From the NCBI GenBank assembly GCA_000934385.1, contig KN880801.1, forward strand, positions 1-19,499: DNA of 19,499 nt, in the 5' to 3' direction. The DNA comes from Cylindrobasidium torrendii FP15055 ss-10 (lineage: Eukaryota; Basidiomycota; Agaricomycetes; Agaricales; Physalacriaceae). The position numbers and the translations under genes were made by a program. Shown one piece after another: positions 1 through 11,805 of this stretch. The notes beneath the pieces were generated by a model, which worked only from the letters and a program-made list of their open reading frames with translations, ran no database searches and was not told the origin of the DNA. Position 1 is the first letter of the stretch, and each line of letters starts with the position of its first letter.

Positions 1-29
1 TACTGTATATGAATGTTCACCCGACACCG
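1..29 (+). repeat. Left terminal inverted repeat of the transposon
   Basis: A 29-bp sequence starting TACTGTATATG that matches the reverse complement of 3282-3310 at every position. It includes the TA target dinucleotide. It contains GACACC (23-28), the reverse complement of the GGTGTC hexamer repeated inside both ends. Confidence 0.95.
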
Positions 30-100
30 TCACGCATCACGGAGGGCCGGTGTCGTGTCCTAAAGTAACGGTGTCACGGTCTAATTTGTCGATGGGTGTC
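29..100 (+). repeat. Left subterminal repeat block of the transposon
   Basis: GGTGTC occurs in direct orientation at 49-54, 70-75 and 95-100. The 12-mers GTCACGCATCAC (29-40) and GGTGTCACGGTC (70-81) recur at the right end at 3218-3229 and 3264-3275 in the same orientation. Such subterminal repeats are commonly transposase-binding sites; that role is inferred here. Confidence 0.75.
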
Positions 101-120
101 CTTTCGGATATCGTGACATC

Positions 121-178
121 CAAAAAATCGAATAAAATTGCAAAAAATTCGAAAAAATTGCGAAAAATTCGAAGAAAT
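121..178. repeat. A-rich imperfect tandem repeat inside the transposon
   Basis: A run of degenerate units resembling AAAAAATTCG/AAAAAATTGC separated by short spacers. It lies just beyond the transposase stop codon, so on the transcribed strand it is T-rich 3' flank. It may act in transcript termination or polyadenylation; nothing more can be read from it. Confidence 0.6.
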
Positions 179-198
179 CTAGTACGATAGAACACAGG

Positions 199-3120
199 CT
201 AAGCACAGGTAGGTAAAAGTTGGCCATCCTGATCATATGCCATAAGATCCTCTTCATTTGTGCTGACCGCCCCGACCCCCCCATCAAAGCTCACGGCCTC
301 TCGATGCGAAAGATACTCAGTTGTCTCCATGAATTCCGCCTCGAGCTCAACACCTAGTGCTGCCTGCACAATCGCATGCAGCGGCACATCAACATCATCC
401 AGCGTGTCATCCAGCTGCGACAGTTCCTCTGTGACAAGAGCGCGGTCGGGACTGCCGTCTACAGGGTCTTCGGGTAGCTCATCTAAATGGACAACACCAA
501 CACGCTGGAAGATTTCATTGTGGAGTTCCTGGTGAGTCCGAAGATACTGCGCGAGGAGCTTTTGAGTATCAGGGCTTGTCAGGCAATCACCGGAAAGGTT
601 GAGACCCTTTGCCGAACATTTCTGCCATGCCTACACGCAAATCAATATCATGAATGATTTGAAAGACAAGGAAAAACCGACCTTCTTCACCAGTAAACGC
701 CCTGGGTTTGTTTGCATGAATTCATACACCTTAACTAAGCCGCGCACTGACGCATCTCGGAGCTCCCCAATTCCGCTTGGCACTCTGAAGTCCTCAGGAT
801 GTACACCTTGCGCAACCTGCTTGCGCTGTTCTTCCATCATGAATCTGAAGAGCTCTTGCTTGAGTTGATGCTTGATGACCCGCTGGAGGCCAACGTCGGC
901 TGGCTGGAAGACACCGGTGCAATTAGCAGGTATATAGATCAGAATAATTTCCGGATGGTCATTGAAAATGAATGCCCTGAATTTCTTGCTAAGATGAACG
1001 GGGTATGCATCGATGAGGAGAATGGCCGGGTGATCACGAGCAATTGTCGGATCAGCAGCGAGAACGGCATCTCTCCAGGGAACCACGATGTTCTCCACGT
1101 ACTCTTTCATAGTCTTCAGCGTGCTAAAATGACTACGCTTGCTCGTCTCGGATTTCGCAAACGTGAAGTCAAATCCGTAAGCCTTCGCCTCTTGCATTCT
1201 GGCCGCCGACTCGCTGGGTAACGACCTAGCCGACTGTCCGCCCCAGACGCTCTGGAACGGTAGAAAGTCGCCATCTGCAGTGCTGGATACGCAAATGGTG
1301 AACGCCCGCTTTTCATCTTTTGCCTGGACATCGACCTGGCGGGATCCGGCCTCTTCGAGGGTAGAGGATGCATTTGGGAGGAGAAAGACCCCTTGCTGGT
1401 CCATATTGATGACGAGCTACATGTCGGTGAGAGATGTTCAGGGCCAGGAGGAATGTCTGACCTTTCTACAGCCACCCTGCCACTTCATGACATATACCAG
1501 GCGGAAAATTGTGGCCTCGCATTGGTCTTCCCAGTCGCCTGGAGTATGTGCAGCAGCCCTTGTCCCCTTTCGTATCGCCCAGTTCAAGTTCGACTCCAAG
1601 AACTGTCGTGTGAATCTCTCCGAGCATTGGAATCGAGCCGTCAAGATTTCTGGTGCACGGACTTCAATAATGGCAAGCATTGTCGCACGCGCAAGCGGAG
1701 GGAGGATAGGAATTTTGCTGGCCCGGTACGATTTCAGAATACGAAGGATCTCTGTCTTGACCTCAGGATATGCATCCAGCACGCCCGCACGCCCACTCCC
1801 ATTCACCGCCTGTCCCTTCTTCACATTTGCCAATGTCTGCTCGGTCCACTCCTTCTGTCCCCGCTTGATCCACTTGTGGATGCGGCCCTTGTCAAGATGG
1901 GGGAATAGCGCACGCGAGACAGGGTTGTCCTTCAAGATTTTCGCAGCTTTTGCTGAGCTCCAGTCCGCCTGGATCACCGCCGCTACAATCCAACCCCATA
2001 GCAAAGGGTGATAGTAGTTCGTGTACTTCGCTTGGCCCTGGACCGCACCACCATTTTTTCCATTTCGCCGTGTTCGCCAGTCACTCCCTGGGCGCGAGAC
2101 AGTTGCGACATCGAGTGCCAGTTCAGCGACGGCACGTTTGGTTGCGGCCTCGGCCTGTGCGCCATGACGCAGCGCATCATTGACCGATACCACCTCATCC
2201 TCGGCTTCCGCTCTCCGTTCACGGTCGCGCTGGCGTTTCCTTCGCTGGCGCTCGGTGGCCTGTGCACGTTCCTTCTCGATTCTTGCCTGCTTGCGGTCCG
2301 CCTGCGCACTCAATTCATCATCACGGCGGTCTGCAATTAAGCTGTATTCCTTCTGCAGTCGCGCGCGCTTATCCTCTTCTGACTCGGGTTGACGCCAGGC
2401 GCCCAAGGTCATTTGGCGGGTCGATGCGAGCCCAAGTTTGGGTAGCGGAGCGGGTTTGAAGCGAGGCAGGAGTGGCGGCATCTGTGGTAGAGGAACAGAG
2501 GATGGGGATGGAATTCCAAGCATGTTGTTGTCACTATTGATGACAACAGGCGCTATAGGGTCGGTGTCGTCCAGGATAATGGGTTCTGTCTCCGTGCCGC
2601 GAGTAGAGAGAGAAGGAATTAGTGGATGTTCAGAGTTGTCATCCAAATCAAGGATAATCCGCCGACTCTTGTTTGGAGCCTGCGTGATATCAGGAGCGGC
2701 ATCGTCGCCAGTCTCTGCCTTCCGCTTAACCAGCTTCCTTGCCCCAGCGTTCTTGGCAGCGGTGACCAGCCGTGTGAGCCAAGTCTCGCTAAAGGCCTCC
2801 TGCTCCAACGGGGACATTTTCTTTAAGTGCTGCTTGATGATCCGAATGAGCTCTTCAAGACCGTCGCCGCGTTCCATGAGCACAATGTCGGGATTTGTCC
2901 ATGTCTTGAAGGTGATTTCGAGAGCGTGTCCAAGAGCAGCAAAGGAACCGCCCTCTTCGAGCCGTTCTGCATTGATGGAGATTGAATAAGCATCTGGATT
3001 GTCGGGAAGCGTAGAAGGAAGCCCGTGAAAAAGGTCACGTAAGTAATCAATACGCCCGATGAGCTGCTGAGGCGGGCCATTTGAGGGCCGAGGAGGTTTT
3101 GTCGAGCGCCCTTTTGGCAT
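199..3120 (-). CDS. DDE_1-type transposase (CENP-B/pogo-like), 941 aa, 3 exons
   Basis: The transposase that would cut and paste the surrounding element by recognising its inverted ends. Exons 3120-1462, 1416-682 and 630-199 are joined across introns 1417-1461 (45 nt) and 631-681 (51 nt), both in phase 0. The start is the ATG at 3118-3120, giving MPKGRSTKPP. After an acidic, low-complexity N-terminal half there is a basic, charged probable coiled coil (about residues 248-308). An HTH-like DNA-binding region follows (about 372-520), with WSSAKAAKIL and RIHKWIKRG. The catalytic triad is D559 in VINMDQQG, D689 in LLIDAYPVH and D727 in QPADVG, the usual DDE_1 spacing. The C-terminal part contains LNLSGDCLTS, a motif common in this family. 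All splice boundaries are inferred from frame and motif continuity. No stop or frameshift is left, so the copy may be active. Confidence 0.88.
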
Positions 3121-3195
3121 TGTGGTTGTATGGGATAGAAAATTTAAGCTTTCTACTGGTGTGACTACGTAGTACAAACTTTGTTTATCACCGCC

Positions 3196-3288
3196 ACAGT
3201 GTCCATTTAAGGACACTGTCACGCATCACAAAGCCCTGGTGTCCTTTGGCGCGGTCGGACCCGGGTGTCACGGTCACCCCTCGGTGTC
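3196..3288 (+). repeat. Right subterminal repeat block with a perfect 9-bp hairpin
   Basis: GGTGTC occurs at 3238-3243, 3264-3269 and 3283-3288, mirroring the three copies at the left end. The palindrome ACAGTGTCC (3196-3204) / GGACACTGT (3211-3219), with a 6-nt spacer, is present only at this end. The block lies between the transposase start codon and the right terminal repeat, so it may also hold the promoter. No clear TATA box was seen. Confidence 0.7.
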
Positions 3289-3310
3289 GGGTGAACATTC
3301 ATATACAGTA
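3282..3310 (-). repeat. Right terminal inverted repeat of the transposon
   Basis: Exact reverse complement of bases 1-29, ending CATATACAGTA with the target TA at 3309-3310. Confidence 0.95.
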
Positions 3311-3363
3311 CACAATGTCTTTGGATTTCGACAGACTATTGGTGCCTATGCTTTGCTACTAAT

Positions 3364-4680
<1,317 letters not shown>

Positions 4681-4744
4681 CTTGCTGTTCTTGATTTCGC
4701 TTGATAATGAAGAGATATGTTCCAAGCAAGGTCTTTGCATATGG

Positions 4745-4752
4745 CTTATATA
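4745..4752 (-). promoter_or_regulatory. TATA box of the old yellow enzyme gene
   Basis: The minus strand reads TATATAAG here, within GGTATATAAGCC, about 65-70 nt upstream of the ATG at 4680. Position and sequence fit a fungal core promoter. Confidence 0.6.
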
Positions 4753-5199
4753 CCCACAATAACCGTGCTACCGACTGCTTAAAACTTTCCGACGGCCTTA
4801 TTAAGCCTGTACCTCCATCGGAGTTGATCCCGGCAGCACGGTTGATCGATTTGGAAGGATTATTAATCACAAAGGAAATAGGTGATCGTGCACTCTCATC
4901 CTGTTCTGCGCAAATGATTTTAACGTCGAGGCCTTGGTGGGTCCACTCATGACGTATCACCGCCTGGAAGCCACACAAAAATGATTTCCGCGCCTCCTGC
5001 TGGCGTAAAAATTTACATCAAACTTTTGTAATACTGCACAAGGCCGCTACGAGTCCTCCCATATCCTACAATCATGCAAAATATTCTACAAGTGTATGAA
5101 GTAACCATTTTATCATACAACACACGATGTCCCAAAGAAAAGTCAGAAGTCAGAAAGAGTCAGTACATGTACACTGCTTTATCAGATAACTTTTGTCGT
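4753..5199. other. Intergenic: upstream region of the OYE gene and 3' flank of the DUF6534 gene
   Basis: AT-rich, with no open frame on either strand that has family motifs or splice structure. It must hold the upstream regulatory sequence of the OYE gene and the 3' UTR of the DUF6534 gene, as both are read on the minus strand. No further element is recognised. Confidence 0.6.
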
Positions 5200-7056
5200 T
5201 TATACAGAGTCGTCGGGATCGACTGCAGTGTCGTCCGATCCCGAATGTTGTAATGCGCCCTTGCCATAACCGTCTCCGGGCCATGTATGCACCGTAGTTG
5301 ACTGTGGACACACCATGCTCAACTAAGACGGTTCAAAGATGCCGATTCATAACACAGCAAAACTCACCACTTGGATTCCATCCGCAGACGCTGCTGGCTT
5401 GAGCGATTGCACCTGGGGCGTACCATTGGAACGCTGGGTTGACCGCGTTGATCTTCCGAAATGGATGTTCAAGTCGAAAGTGTCGTTTTGGGCGGGCTTG
5501 CCCCGGATTGTCTGACGATGGAGAAGTCTAGGCAAGAGATTGGAATCAGTCAATAAACACACGAAGGGTACGAGATGGACATACGTCGCAAGAACGTTGA
5601 TGGCGTACACTATACAATGATGAGCGGCCGAAATCGACTAAAAGCGATGATGACCTACGTTGTCCAGTAGGCAGAAGGGGGACCATGCTGAAGAGATCTG
5701 ATCAACCCGACCATCTTCTAGGCGATAAGTTTCACTTACAATATAAAGGTGGCTGGCTGCCAAACGAACTACAAGAGAGCATATGTCAGTGGTGCCACAA
5801 AGCAAAATCTAGCGAAACCGACCAGAGCAAGGGTCAGAAGCGAAAGCACAGTGGTGATAACGCCACGGTGGACGGCGTACACTATAAGCTTTGTGATAAT
5901 CGTGTCGGTCGTCTTGATTCCGGAGCGGCTATGGTGGAGAAGAATGCAGAGGACGACTGTGATATATACATCGGCGGCAGAAGAAAACACCTGCTCCAGG
6001 ATGACCGTCGACTGGAAGGTTGTCAGTGAATACAAAACTCAATAGAGAACCAAGGATGGACCTCCGTTTCTCCCAGACGGCTGTAGGCGCCAACAAGCGC
6101 AGATCGCGCTGTCTGAACGGTGGCAGACACTGCAAAAAGCGAGTTCGGCATCAGGGACACAGAGTACTATGTGCGCGCGCGTGGACTGATTTACGAACCG
6201 AATTGGACGACGGCAAAAATGAGCTAGGAAAGTCTCAGATGGCGATGAAGCGAGTTGGAATATTCATGCATACCGCAGGTGATGTTATCCAGATATTTCC
6301 ATGAGAGACTGGCAATGCGCGTTAGTCGGCCGCGTCGAGATAAACTCTGAAGACTAACTGATCCAGATCTGTAGCGCGAAATAGCTACGTCGACATTAGC
6401 TTTATGGTTATGAAGAAGGCCGACTATTCGTTACCATTGAGCTATAAATCCCAAGATGAACTGGAATGATGTGTGAGTATTGCCACCGAATTTGAAGTCG
6501 ACGGGCATACAATGCAGTAGAATTCGACGAGGGATAGTCTGAGAAGGATCGTCAGATTGGGAACACGAAATCGAAGAGAGTCGTACGGCTGCATCTTGTC
6601 CAAGAGTTGAGGAAAGCCGAAGAGTTCAATGAGGTCGATGTATGCCCATGCGAAGATCGAGGCCGCGTCGAGGGTAACAAAGAGTCTGTGGGGAAGATGA
6701 GAAGGACGGTGCAAGAGTTATCTCGACCGGAGCTTACAATAAGATTGTGACCTAGGATGGACGTTAGACCTAGCGTGCGCAGTCCGAAGAGAGACGACAT
6801 ACCACGACCTTGACGCGCATTCTGTCTTTGGGAAAGGTTCGGAAGTACATGCCACCAAGGATCTGGATGGAGATGTTAGAGATGAATATTGGAGGAAGAC
6901 GCAGAGAGGACGGCATACCATTGCTACCCCATAGAAACTGAGGACATAAATGAGGCGTCAGCACTGTCGACAGCGATCTCGACAGCGAACCCACATCAAG
7001 GTGAACAAGAGTGCCAACATGAGCATGCCATACGTATTCGTAAGAGGGGACGACAT
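5200..7056 (-). CDS. DUF6534-type seven-helix membrane protein, 338 aa, 17 exons
   Basis: An integral membrane protein of a large fungal family of unknown function, common in mushrooms. Exons, 5' to 3': 7056-6995, 6937-6919, 6862-6803, 6751-6738, 6685-6587, 6538-6511, 6460-6435, 6384-6359, 6308-6274, 6223-6199, 6129-6062, 6011-5823, 5768-5740, 5687-5659, 5609-5585, 5527-5368, 5322-5200. The 16 introns are 45-69 nt and joining them gives one clean frame. Recognisable pieces are the MSSPLTNTYG start, YFRTFPKDR after the first helix, IAQCYFALQIWIISHGN around helices 3-4, and the diagnostic core DVYITVVLCILL...TDTIITKLIVYAV. LYAINVLATLLHRQTIRGK precedes the tail. The C-terminus is hydrophilic and ends DPDDSV. 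Exons 2 and 4 are only 19 and 14 nt. Individual boundaries rest on motif continuity, so one or two could shift slightly. Function is unknown. Confidence 0.85.
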
Positions 7057-7125
7057 TTTTGAGAGACCCAGGGAGCAAAGGGAAGGGGGGGAAGCAAGTC
7101 GTTGGACGGTTCTTTGGGTCTAACC

Positions 7126-7135
7126 ATTATATATT
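7126..7135 (-). promoter_or_regulatory. Probable TATA box of the DUF6534 gene
   Basis: The minus strand reads AATATATAAT about 70 nt upstream of the ATG at 7056, next to a T-rich tract. The spacing matches the TATA boxes of the OYE and DUF1996 genes in this window. Confidence 0.5.
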
Positions 7136-7961
7136 ATTTTTTCTTCTGGCTGTCCCATCTGCTTACACCGCCAGGGGACAGCAGTTCTCGCAGGAGATCC
7201 TGTCCAATATAGCGGGCCCGGCGATGGCATCTGCGTGCTAACGAATCGCGGTGGCTCCGAATTCCACCTTAATCGACAGCAACGCCACGCCACAACGCCG
7301 CCCTTGAAGCGACGATCTTGGAATCTGCGAGCAGCGTGCCCTGCAAAGAGAAAAAAAGCAGACTTGATATCAACGTGCTCAGTCCAATTTCAAAGGCGAG
7401 CACATTAATTATCGTTATCCTACCTGTGTGTCCAATCGTCCAGGCCTACGCCCAGCCAACGCCTATTTCCAAGTTACGTACGGCCGAGTCCAATGACAGG
7501 CTGAAGCCGTGCCTTTTCTGTCATTGTGACCAACAAAGAAGCCCATTGTGCACATGCTATATAAGGTTATTTTCCTTCTTAGGTCCGGGGGACAACTTCC
7601 CAGTGGCGGGTTTGGGGTACGACTCACCTTGCACCTTGTACCCATCGCCGCAGCCACCGTGCAGCCACCTGAACTATGTAGGCCACACACACTGCCCAGA
7701 AATACCTAGCCGTGTAGGCCGTCTTCAAGGCTTCCGACAACGGGGACACATCTCCCCCAAGCTACATACTAGTAGGCTGTCCGATTATACTTGAGCCAGG
7801 AAATGGGCTTACTTGGCCCTTGAAAGACATGGATGCGTATATTGTACAGTGCTTGAGAATGTGTACTAGTAGGGTATCCTATTCTATTAGAGCGTCAGTT
7901 CGCAAGTATCCAACCACCCAAGAACAATTCTTAGCCAAACCCGAACGTGCACACTATGGCA
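7136..7961. other. Gene-free intergenic stretch
   Basis: This separates the DUF6534 promoter from the 3' end of the RdRP gene. An open frame on the plus strand (7318-7794) has no ATG start, no recognisable domain and a low-complexity Cys/Pro/Ser-rich composition, so I do not call it a gene. A 7-bp inverted repeat CTGTCCC/GGGACAG lies at 7150-7156 and 7175-7181. Two related short motifs beginning ACTAGTAGG occur near 7769 and 7864. TATATAAGG at about 7559-7566 is a possible plus-strand TATA with no gene visible after it. Confidence 0.55.
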
Positions 7962-10900
7962 CTATTCCGGCGACGCCTGCACACGCTCGACCTTGAGACG
8001 AAACCTCTCATAAAACCCTCGCACCACCGGCTTCCACCCGCCTGTCGCCGCCATCGCCTGCAGCAAACACAGCTCTCGGAATGCCACCTGGAACGCAAAG
8101 TCCTTGTTCTTCGCAGCAGCGAGAGACGCCAACAACGGCGACACCTCGTTCTTCCGTACAAATCCAAGCTTGCTACTGTCGAACGCCCAAAAGCGTTTCC
8201 TCGCGTGCGATATCCTTTCCTGATACGTCGCAGAAGAGCCTATCGTAGAGGTATACTCCAGGTATACTTCCGCAACGTGCGCCATGAGCATGTCGCGGTC
8301 CTTGTCGGCAGACACTCGGGACTCCTTCGACGTGACGCTTTGTCGCAGGAGCTTGAGAGGTGCCTCGAATGCCGGAAGGTCGTCACGGTCAGCGTCGCCT
8401 AAAACCTTGTCGAATTGCTTCTGCGCCTCCTTGCCCGCCTTCTTCGTCGCTGAGTTGATCACATCCATAATAAAGGGCGGCATATCCTTGCTACGGACGG
8501 CGTATTTCTTGTCGTTCACCGTGTATCCGCCGCTCTTGTCCTTCTTCTTGTCTCGAAGATCCCAGGGGACGTACTTCCACTGAACGTGGTCGGCGGCCAG
8601 ATGTTTCTTGAGCACGTTACCATCCAAAGTTTCGCCAGTTTTATTCGAGTCCATGACACGGGCGAACCTGGTGTTGGTAAGAAGGTGCTCCCTCTAAAGG
8701 AAAAGAACCTACAGATGCGCAAGCAGGATGGTGTCAGGGTGGTCGTATCCACAAGTATAGACCAGGAACGAGTGCCAGTTGCTTATTTTCCCAACCTCCG
8801 AGAAAGTCTCGACGGAGGCAAGAAGGTGTCGCTGAATGGCCTGAATCTTCTTTTCATTATCGTCCTTGCAGTCACGATCCAATGCCCTCATGAACTGCCC
8901 AACATTGGTCTTCTCCTTCTTCAGGGCTTTCTCCACAGCGGGCGGAGGGTTCACAAAATTGGGGTCGGCATTTTGGAAATTGTCAATGATTTGAGGCTCC
9001 CAGAAGACGCTGCATCGGTCGCCGTCGTAATCACCTAGTCAAAAAGCTTGGTCAGCACACGAACAATGGGCGAGAAGATCGAGTACTTACCTCCCGCCAA
9101 CCAGTCAAGCATACGCCGATTCCCTTTCACTGAACAAATGATGACATCGACCATGTCCGCAAGCTTGTCGTGATACACAGCGTTCAACTGCAGGTTTATC
9201 AAAATGGATGCGATATGCATGAGACACAAGTCCAACCTTGCGCGCGTCGGTTGGCAGCTTACATGGGTTCCTAGTCATCTTGGCCAATAAGCAAGGGGAT
9301 CTGCGAGGAATATGCCCCAACACGTACTACTACGGGGCCTCGGACACAGTTGGTGAAAAATCCATCAGGAGTAGGGAAACATCGCGTCGAACTCGTGACC
9401 ATAATCTCGTCTTCCTCGAGCACATTGAAGGGATCTGCAGCGGTTCAGTATACACCTTTGGTATGTCTCGCAGATTAGTAAGTACCTGGCACAACGTATC
9501 CAATGCAGCTATGCCGTGCGGGAAAGCGCTGGCTCTTTTGTAGTCCCTCGACGATCTTTTCGGCGACCTTTTTTGTCTTTTGGCGCGCGAACTTGCAGTT
9601 GACCAGACTGATCCCAGCATCCAACAGCTCGCACACAGTCTCGCCTATCGACGACGGGCACCCAGAAAGATCATCAATGGGGTTGAAGTCCTCGTCCTCT
9701 TCCTCATTTTGCTGGCGTCCCTTCCGCTCACGAAACCCAGCACTACGGATTTGGCGAATTGCGGCAATACCTTGAGAGTCGTAGATGGCCTTGTAAATTC
9801 GGAACAAGCTGTCCTCGTCATCCTTGAGGTCGGTGAATATCTGCATGCATTCCTTGACACTCTCGGTGGCAAGGTCAATGAAATACTGATCCGGGACACC
9901 GTTGCTCCAAAGGTTGATGATAACTTCAGAGGACAAGCTAGCTGGGACACGAAGCTCGGCGTAGTTGCAGACGTCCGTAGACAAATGAAGAGGATCAAGA
10001 TTCCTCAGCGAAGGAAACTTGATCTTCTTCTGCGAGTTGCGGATGCAGACCATGGGCTCTCCGCCAGCAGCAGGAGATTTCGACCAGTCTCTAAGTGCAG
10101 GGTGTTTCGCGACAGGACTTTTGTACCAATCGTCGGCGCGAACGAGCGTCAACATGCCCTGCTTATAGTGAGAACACTGTTCCAACTTTCTACATTATTG
10201 ACGCAGAGCTCACCTTGCTGCCCCATAAACGAAATTGCAAGGCGCTTGGGAAGCCGTTGGAATTGGGAGGAAGTAGTGAATGGAAGGCCCAGTTTGCAGT
10301 TCCACATCCATCCGTCATGTTTTCCCTGCCAGAGACTGAGCATGTGAGATTGAAGCAGGATTAGTGGAGAGCGACTCACAGACATCGTTCTGAGGGAATA
10401 TGTTGTCCTGTTTGAGGCGAGGGCCAGGGGTCGAAGTAGAGATAAACAATGCTAGTCGCGAAGCCCATTTTCCTATGTACTAAAGGGAGGTCAGTGAGGC
10501 AGTGAGGTAATGAGGTAGTCGACGCACTTGGTCCTTGTTCTCTTCTAGGTTGTTCAGAAAGCTGACAAACCCCAGGAAATCATATAGGACGCCTCGGGGT
10601 CCAGTGGAGGGTTCCGTGCAAATATCCGTATCTCGTTCATACCGCTCGCTAAGGCAGACGAATATAACGTGACAACTTTTTGTCCCTCTCTTAGCACATA
10701 ATGCTCGGAAAACGTGCTGGCCAATAACCACGGGTCGTCGAAGGAAGTTCAGCGTTGTTGTTGATGTATCCTCAGCCTCGATGCGCAGGAAATTCCACGA
10801 TCCGAAGCGACGCTTGAGCGCAGATGATGAATCTAGTTTGGCCGGCTTCAGATGAAGCTTTCCACCCTTCAAGACCCCTCGCAAGTTTACTCGACCACCG

Positions 10901-11805
10901 TACCATTGGCCATCACCGAGTCCAGCAAACGGATTGTCTGCGAGAGCTGTGACTTCCTTGTCGAGTTCCTGCCAGACTCGTGGCTAAGGTGGAGAATGAG
11001 CTTCAAAGCTGGGAGAGTAAACGGGACATGGCGTACGTCTGTAGCCTGAAAACCTCGCATGGATTCTTTGACATCGTCTTTGAGATCACCTTTGAGCAGT
11101 GCGGAAAGTTGCGTTAGGGCTTCGTGGTTTGTCGTTGAAGCGCATAGCTTGGGTCTCAAATATCGAAGTTGGTCCTCGGTCAGATGTTTGCCGTCCCAAA
11201 GTCTTGCGAGTTCGAATGTAAGTCCGAAGGGAAGAGAGGCGGAGTCGAAGGGCTTTGGCTATCGAGGCAAACCTTCAATCAACGTTTCTTTGACGGGAGC
11301 AGACGCAAGCTTACCAGCATGAGTACAGCTTTCACTTGGGTGTGTTGAAGCGGATGCACGGCGCCTGAAACGTCAAGGTCGGCCGACGTGGGTGCGCCCT
11401 CGTTGTTTGTCTTGAGTCGCTTGGGCGATGGCGCGACGACCGTTGTCGAGGATAGATAGTCAGAGCCGGCCTTGCGTTTCTTATTGGTATCTTCTTCGAC
11501 AGGTTGTGCTAATGGAGTATGAGATTGACATTAGCCTATAGTTAAGCGCCTACTGGGTGGTTCGACCGATGATTTCGCGCCAATGGCGTCCATGACCGCG
11601 TTCAACTCGTCGTCGTCCACTTGTGAGAACAGGTTTGTTCCCTGTTTCTGTGTAAGCAGGCTTGGCTTGCGGTATAGTGTTACTATACCTGACTGGCTGC
11701 ATCCACGTCCTCCTCTTCCAATAAGTCCTATAGTAAGCGATTAGTCCCGCCAAATACGAGCGAACGTGATGTATGGCGTACAGGTTCAGGCTCTGTCGCA
11801 GACAT
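7962..11805 (-). CDS. RNA-dependent RNA polymerase of the eukaryotic RNAi type (QDE-1/RDR family), 1065 aa, 14 exons
   Basis: Makes double-stranded RNA from single-stranded templates to feed Dicer/Argonaute silencing. Exons: 11805-11782, 11727-11689, 11647-11554, 11508-11315, 11258-11037, 10983-10528, 10479-10380, 10335-10214, 10158-9486, 9434-9328, 9278-9237, 9187-9091, 9034-8713, 8667-7962. The 13 introns are 41-56 nt. The N-terminal ~120 residues are acidic and disordered. The polymerase region follows: FGSWNFLRI, VIGQHVFRALCAK, KWASRLALFIS, SGRENMTDGCG (378-388), PSALQFRLWGSKG, TRNPCKLPTDARK (679-691) and the catalytic GDYDGDR with D725, D727 and D729. Downstream, VMDSNKTGETL is the usual post-catalytic motif. 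The frame is open throughout, so the enzyme looks functional. The first two short exons, and hence the exact start, are the least certain part. Confidence 0.9.

Larger units (their letters stand above)
1..3310 (-). mobile_element. Complete pogo/Fot-like DNA transposon (Tc1-mariner superfamily, DDE_1 transposase)
   Basis: The first 29 bases and bases 3282-3310 are perfect reverse complements of each other. Both begin or end in TA, so the element proper is likely 3-3308 flanked by a duplicated TA, the target site of Tc1/mariner/pogo elements. Between the ends lies one minus-strand transposase gene (199-3120) that can be read without any disabling change once two short introns are removed. Both ends also carry shared subterminal repeats. 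Identical ends plus an open gene suggest a recent, possibly autonomous copy. The left flank lies outside the window, so the target duplication can only be seen from inside. Confidence 0.9.

Noticed and set aside
1417..1497. An 81-nt first intron for the transposase (donor at 1497)
   Set aside because: It would remove VYVMKW, which belongs to the family's usual spacing before the first catalytic Asp. The 45-nt intron 1417-1461 keeps it.
5685..6029. Plus-strand 114-residue open frame
   Set aside because: It is antisense to the best-conserved DUF6534 exon and has no recognisable domain.
7150..7181. tRNA-like stem CTGTCCC/GGGACAG
   Set aside because: No T-loop GTTC motif, anticodon arm or cloverleaf could be built around it. 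No tRNA or rRNA gene was found elsewhere in the window.
7318..7794. Plus-strand 158-residue open frame in the gene-free stretch
   Set aside because: It starts at TTG with no ATG, is compositionally biased and shows no domain, signal peptide or splice context.
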